From: Bradyrhizobium sp. JYMT SZCCT0428
GTDB taxonomy: Bacteria > Pseudomonadota > Alphaproteobacteria > Rhizobiales > Xanthobacteraceae
Direction of reading: 5' to 3'
Length of the DNA stretch: 64,000 bases
NCBI RefSeq assembly: GCF_018131075.1
Contig: NZ_JAFCLS010000007.1
Span: 185,672 to 249,671 of the forward strand
In this document: one piece after another, positions 62,339 to 64,000 of the stretch
How positions within the stretch are numbered: the first letter of the stretch is position 1
Layout of the letters: each line of letters starts with the position of its first letter
Program-made: the position numbers and the translations under genes
Notes under the pieces: generated by a model
What the model was told of the DNA's origin: nothing
The model's database searches: none
What the model saw: only the letters and a program-made list of their open reading frames with translations

Positions 62339-63757
62339 TCAACCCAGCGACATATCCAGCGGCGGCGCGACGTTATCCGGCAGCGGGCAGACATAGGGCG
62401 TGCGGGCGGTGCGCTTCTTGAGGTCGGCCTTGGCGGCGGCGATCAATTCCGGCTCGCCCAGCGCCTGAACGCCGAGCGCGGCCATCGCCTTGGCGGCCTG
62501 CACCATGGCCTTGTGGGCATGCGGGCTCTTGCCCTGGGCGACGATCTGCCAGGTGTGAAACGGCGTGCCGATGGCGACCGTCGGGGCGTGGACCTGAACG
62601 GTCGGGACCACCCAGCTGACATCGCCGACATCGGTCGAGCCGATCTGCGGATTGCGCTTGGCATCCAGCGGCACGATGAAATCGGCCAGCGGCCGGTCGG
62701 TCGGATCCATGCCGATCGAATGATAGACGGAGGCGATGTCCTTGTCGGTCAAGGTTGCACGGATTTTTGTGGCGAATTCCTTGTCCGCCTCGTCGAAATG
62801 CGGGGGGCCGAGATCCGTCATGATGCGGTGCAGGGTTTGCTCGAGCGGGGTGTTGTCCAGAACATTGGAGACGGCGGAAATGGTCCGCATCTCCACGCTG
62901 GTTTCGGTCATCAGTGCGGCGCCTTGCGCGATCTTGTGAACGCGCCCCACCAGCGCATTCATCCCGGGCAGATCGCGGTCGCGGATCGAATAGCGCACGC
63001 GGGCGTGGGCCTGCACCACGTTGGGGGCAATGCCGCCGGTATCGAGCAGCGCATAATGCACGCGGGCTTCGCTCGGCATGTGCTCGCGCATGTAATTGAC
63101 GCCGACATTCATCAGTTCCACCGCATCGAGCGCGCTGCGGCCGAGATGCGGCGAGACCGCGGCATGCGACGCGCGCCCGGTGAAGATGAAATCCGCGCGG
63201 GTGTTGGCCAGCGACGGCGTCACCGCGACTTCCCAGAAGCTGTTCGGATGCCAGGTGATGGCAATGTCGGCATCATCGAAGGCGCCCGAGCGCACCATGA
63301 AGGTTTTCGCCGCACCACCTTCTTCGGCGGGGCAGCCGTAATAGCGCACGCGGCCCGGAATCTTGCTCGCGGCAAGCCAATCCTTCACGGCGGTGGCGGC
63401 GAGCAGCGCCGCCGAACCCAGCAAATTGTGGCCGCAGCCATGGCCATGGCCGCCGGTCTCGATGGGGCGATGTTCCGCGACGCCCGCCTCCTGGCTGAGA
63501 CCGGGCAGCGCATCATATTCGCCAAGGAAGGCGATGACGGGACCGCCCTCCCCCCACTCGCCCATCAAGGCGGTAGGGATATCGGCGACATTCTCGGTGA
63601 TGCGGAAACCCTGGTGGCGCAGTTCGGCCAGATGTTCGGCGGCAGAGCGTGCCTCGGTGTAGCAGACCTCGGGCATCGCCCAGACCCTGTCGGCCAAATC
63701 GATGAAGCGCGGCTTGATGACGTCAATGCCCCGCCAGATGTCGCTGCGATTGTCCAT
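62339..63757 (-). CDS. M20 family amidohydrolase (AbgB-like)
   Basis: A zinc-dependent amidohydrolase of 472 residues. Metal ligands in GHGHGCGHNLLG near residue 110 and the glutamate pair in GCPAEEGGAAKTFMVRSG near 145; the dimerisation region SRASH-type GRASHAAVSPHLGRSALDAV. Resembles p-aminobenzoyl-glutamate hydrolase subunit B and indole-acetyl-amino acid hydrolases. 47 bp separate its end from the NHL gene. Substrate unknown. Confidence 0.93.
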   Translation of the reverse strand: MDNRSDIWRGIDVIKPRFIDLADRVWAMPEVCYTEARSAAEHLAELRHQGFRITENVADIPTALMGEWGEGGPVIAFLGEYDALPGLSQEAGVAEHRPIETGGHGHGCGHNLLGSAALLAATAVKDWLAASKIPGRVRYYGCPAEEGGAAKTFMVRSGAFDDADIAITWHPNSFWEVAVTPSLANTRADFIFTGRASHAAVSPHLGRSALDAVELMNVGVNYMREHMPSEARVHYALLDTGGIAPNVVQAHARVRYSIRDRDLPGMNALVGRVHKIAQGAALMTETSVEMRTISAVSNVLDNTPLEQTLHRIMTDLGPPHFDEADKEFATKIRATLTDKDIASVYHSIGMDPTDRPLADFIVPLDAKRNPQIGSTDVGDVSWVVPTVQVHAPTVAIGTPFHTWQIVAQGKSPHAHKAMVQAAKAMAALGVQALGEPELIAAAKADLKKRTARTPYVCPLPDNVAPPLDMSLG

Positions 63758-63855
63758 GCTACGGTCCCCGATCGTTGTTTGGATGAAATCGTATCAGCTT
63801 CGTCAGGCCCGGCCTAGCGCCGGGCGGGTGACCTGCCATGCGGCCGACGCGATGA

Positions 63856-64000
63856 ATATGCGCCTGCGATCTCGCGGCGCGATGCGCCCGAGTCTTGCTG
63901 GGTAGCTCCTCGCCCTCGAAAATGAGGGCGCAGGGAAGACCGGGTGCGCGCTGCACCCGCGGTCCCGTGTGCGGTTTGCACTAAAAAGGCTGCACACGAG
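63856..64000 (+). repeat. Dispersed structured repeat, copy 2 (cut by the window end)
   Basis: It matches copy 1 (from 6452) in the same orientation through the hairpins GCCCTC/GAGGGC and CGTGTGC/GCACACG. The loops differ between copies (GAAAACA versus GAAAAT; GGTTTGCAAAAGGCT versus a version four bases longer) while the stems are kept. The rest is beyond the window. Confidence 0.85.

Noticed and set aside
62276..63817. 513-codon plus-strand ORF
   Set aside because: Antisense shadow of the M20 amidohydrolase gene, which has all its catalytic motifs.

Overview
The window is high-GC alphaproteobacterial chromosome, most probably from Bradyrhizobium or a close relative (Nitrobacteraceae). The basis is a TlpA thioredoxin of Bradyrhizobium type beside argH, a SAM-II riboswitch in front of metX, CpdR, ftsEX, DUF2865, DUF3551 and TIGR02302-type proteins, and many REP-like palindromes. 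There is no rRNA, tRNA, phage, transposase or CRISPR array. Most of the window is ordinary chromosome, with two accessory-looking stretches at about 6.2-8.3 kb and 20-24.3 kb and a catabolic block at 51-64 kb.

Layout. 0-6.2 kb: a chemoreceptor, a DUF2865 protein, an L,D-transpeptidase, an AI-2E family permease and a YqjD/YqjE-like membrane pair. 6.2-8.3 kb: a perfect 47-bp inverted repeat, a structured dispersed repeat and several very small genes. 8.5-11 kb: a cyclic-nucleotide-binding protein, a CHAP-like secreted hydrolase and an alpha/beta hydrolase. 11-17.9 kb: metX-metW under a SAM-II riboswitch, divergent from chorismate mutase-hisC-prephenate dehydrogenase, then an Ldh-family dehydrogenase and a HutD protein. 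18-20 kb: an orphan amino-acid-binding protein and a membrane-anchored L,D-transpeptidase.

20-24.3 kb: two short peptides with nearly identical double-glycine leaders, each with a CRP-type palindrome 79-80 bp upstream of its start codon, a Crp/Fnr regulator whose promoter carries a different perfect palindrome that recurs 2.3 kb away, a small secreted Cys-His-Asn protein, and a duplicated mini zinc-ribbon gene. I regard this as the most interesting part. 24.3-34 kb: DUF2125, ChaC-like, GrlR-like, YdcF, ftsX-ftsE, an MJ0042/DUF3426 protein, cpdR and a TIGR02302 protein. 34-51 kb: metabolism and housekeeping, namely a beta-hydroxyacid dehydrogenase, lysA with its small lipoprotein, argH, tlpA, a LysR-controlled tautomerase with a frameshifted aminotransferase, 3-hydroxybutyryl-CoA dehydrogenase with etfAB, a cobalamin adenosyltransferase with a HIG1 protein, YihY, a hybrid kinase, GluQRS, and an AlkA-like glycosylase.

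51-63.8 kb: a LysR-regulated catabolic block with nitronate monooxygenase, a periplasmic binding protein, an acyl-CoA ligase, a truncated DUF2855 gene, a flavin monooxygenase, two NHL-repeat proteins resembling peptidyl-hydroxyglycine lyase, a GMC oxidoreductase and an M20 amidohydrolase. An HNH nuclease gene sits inside it. The window ends inside a second copy of the structured dispersed repeat.

All family names come from recognising motifs by eye. No database search was run. Start sites were chosen from ribosome-binding sites and are noted where uncertain.
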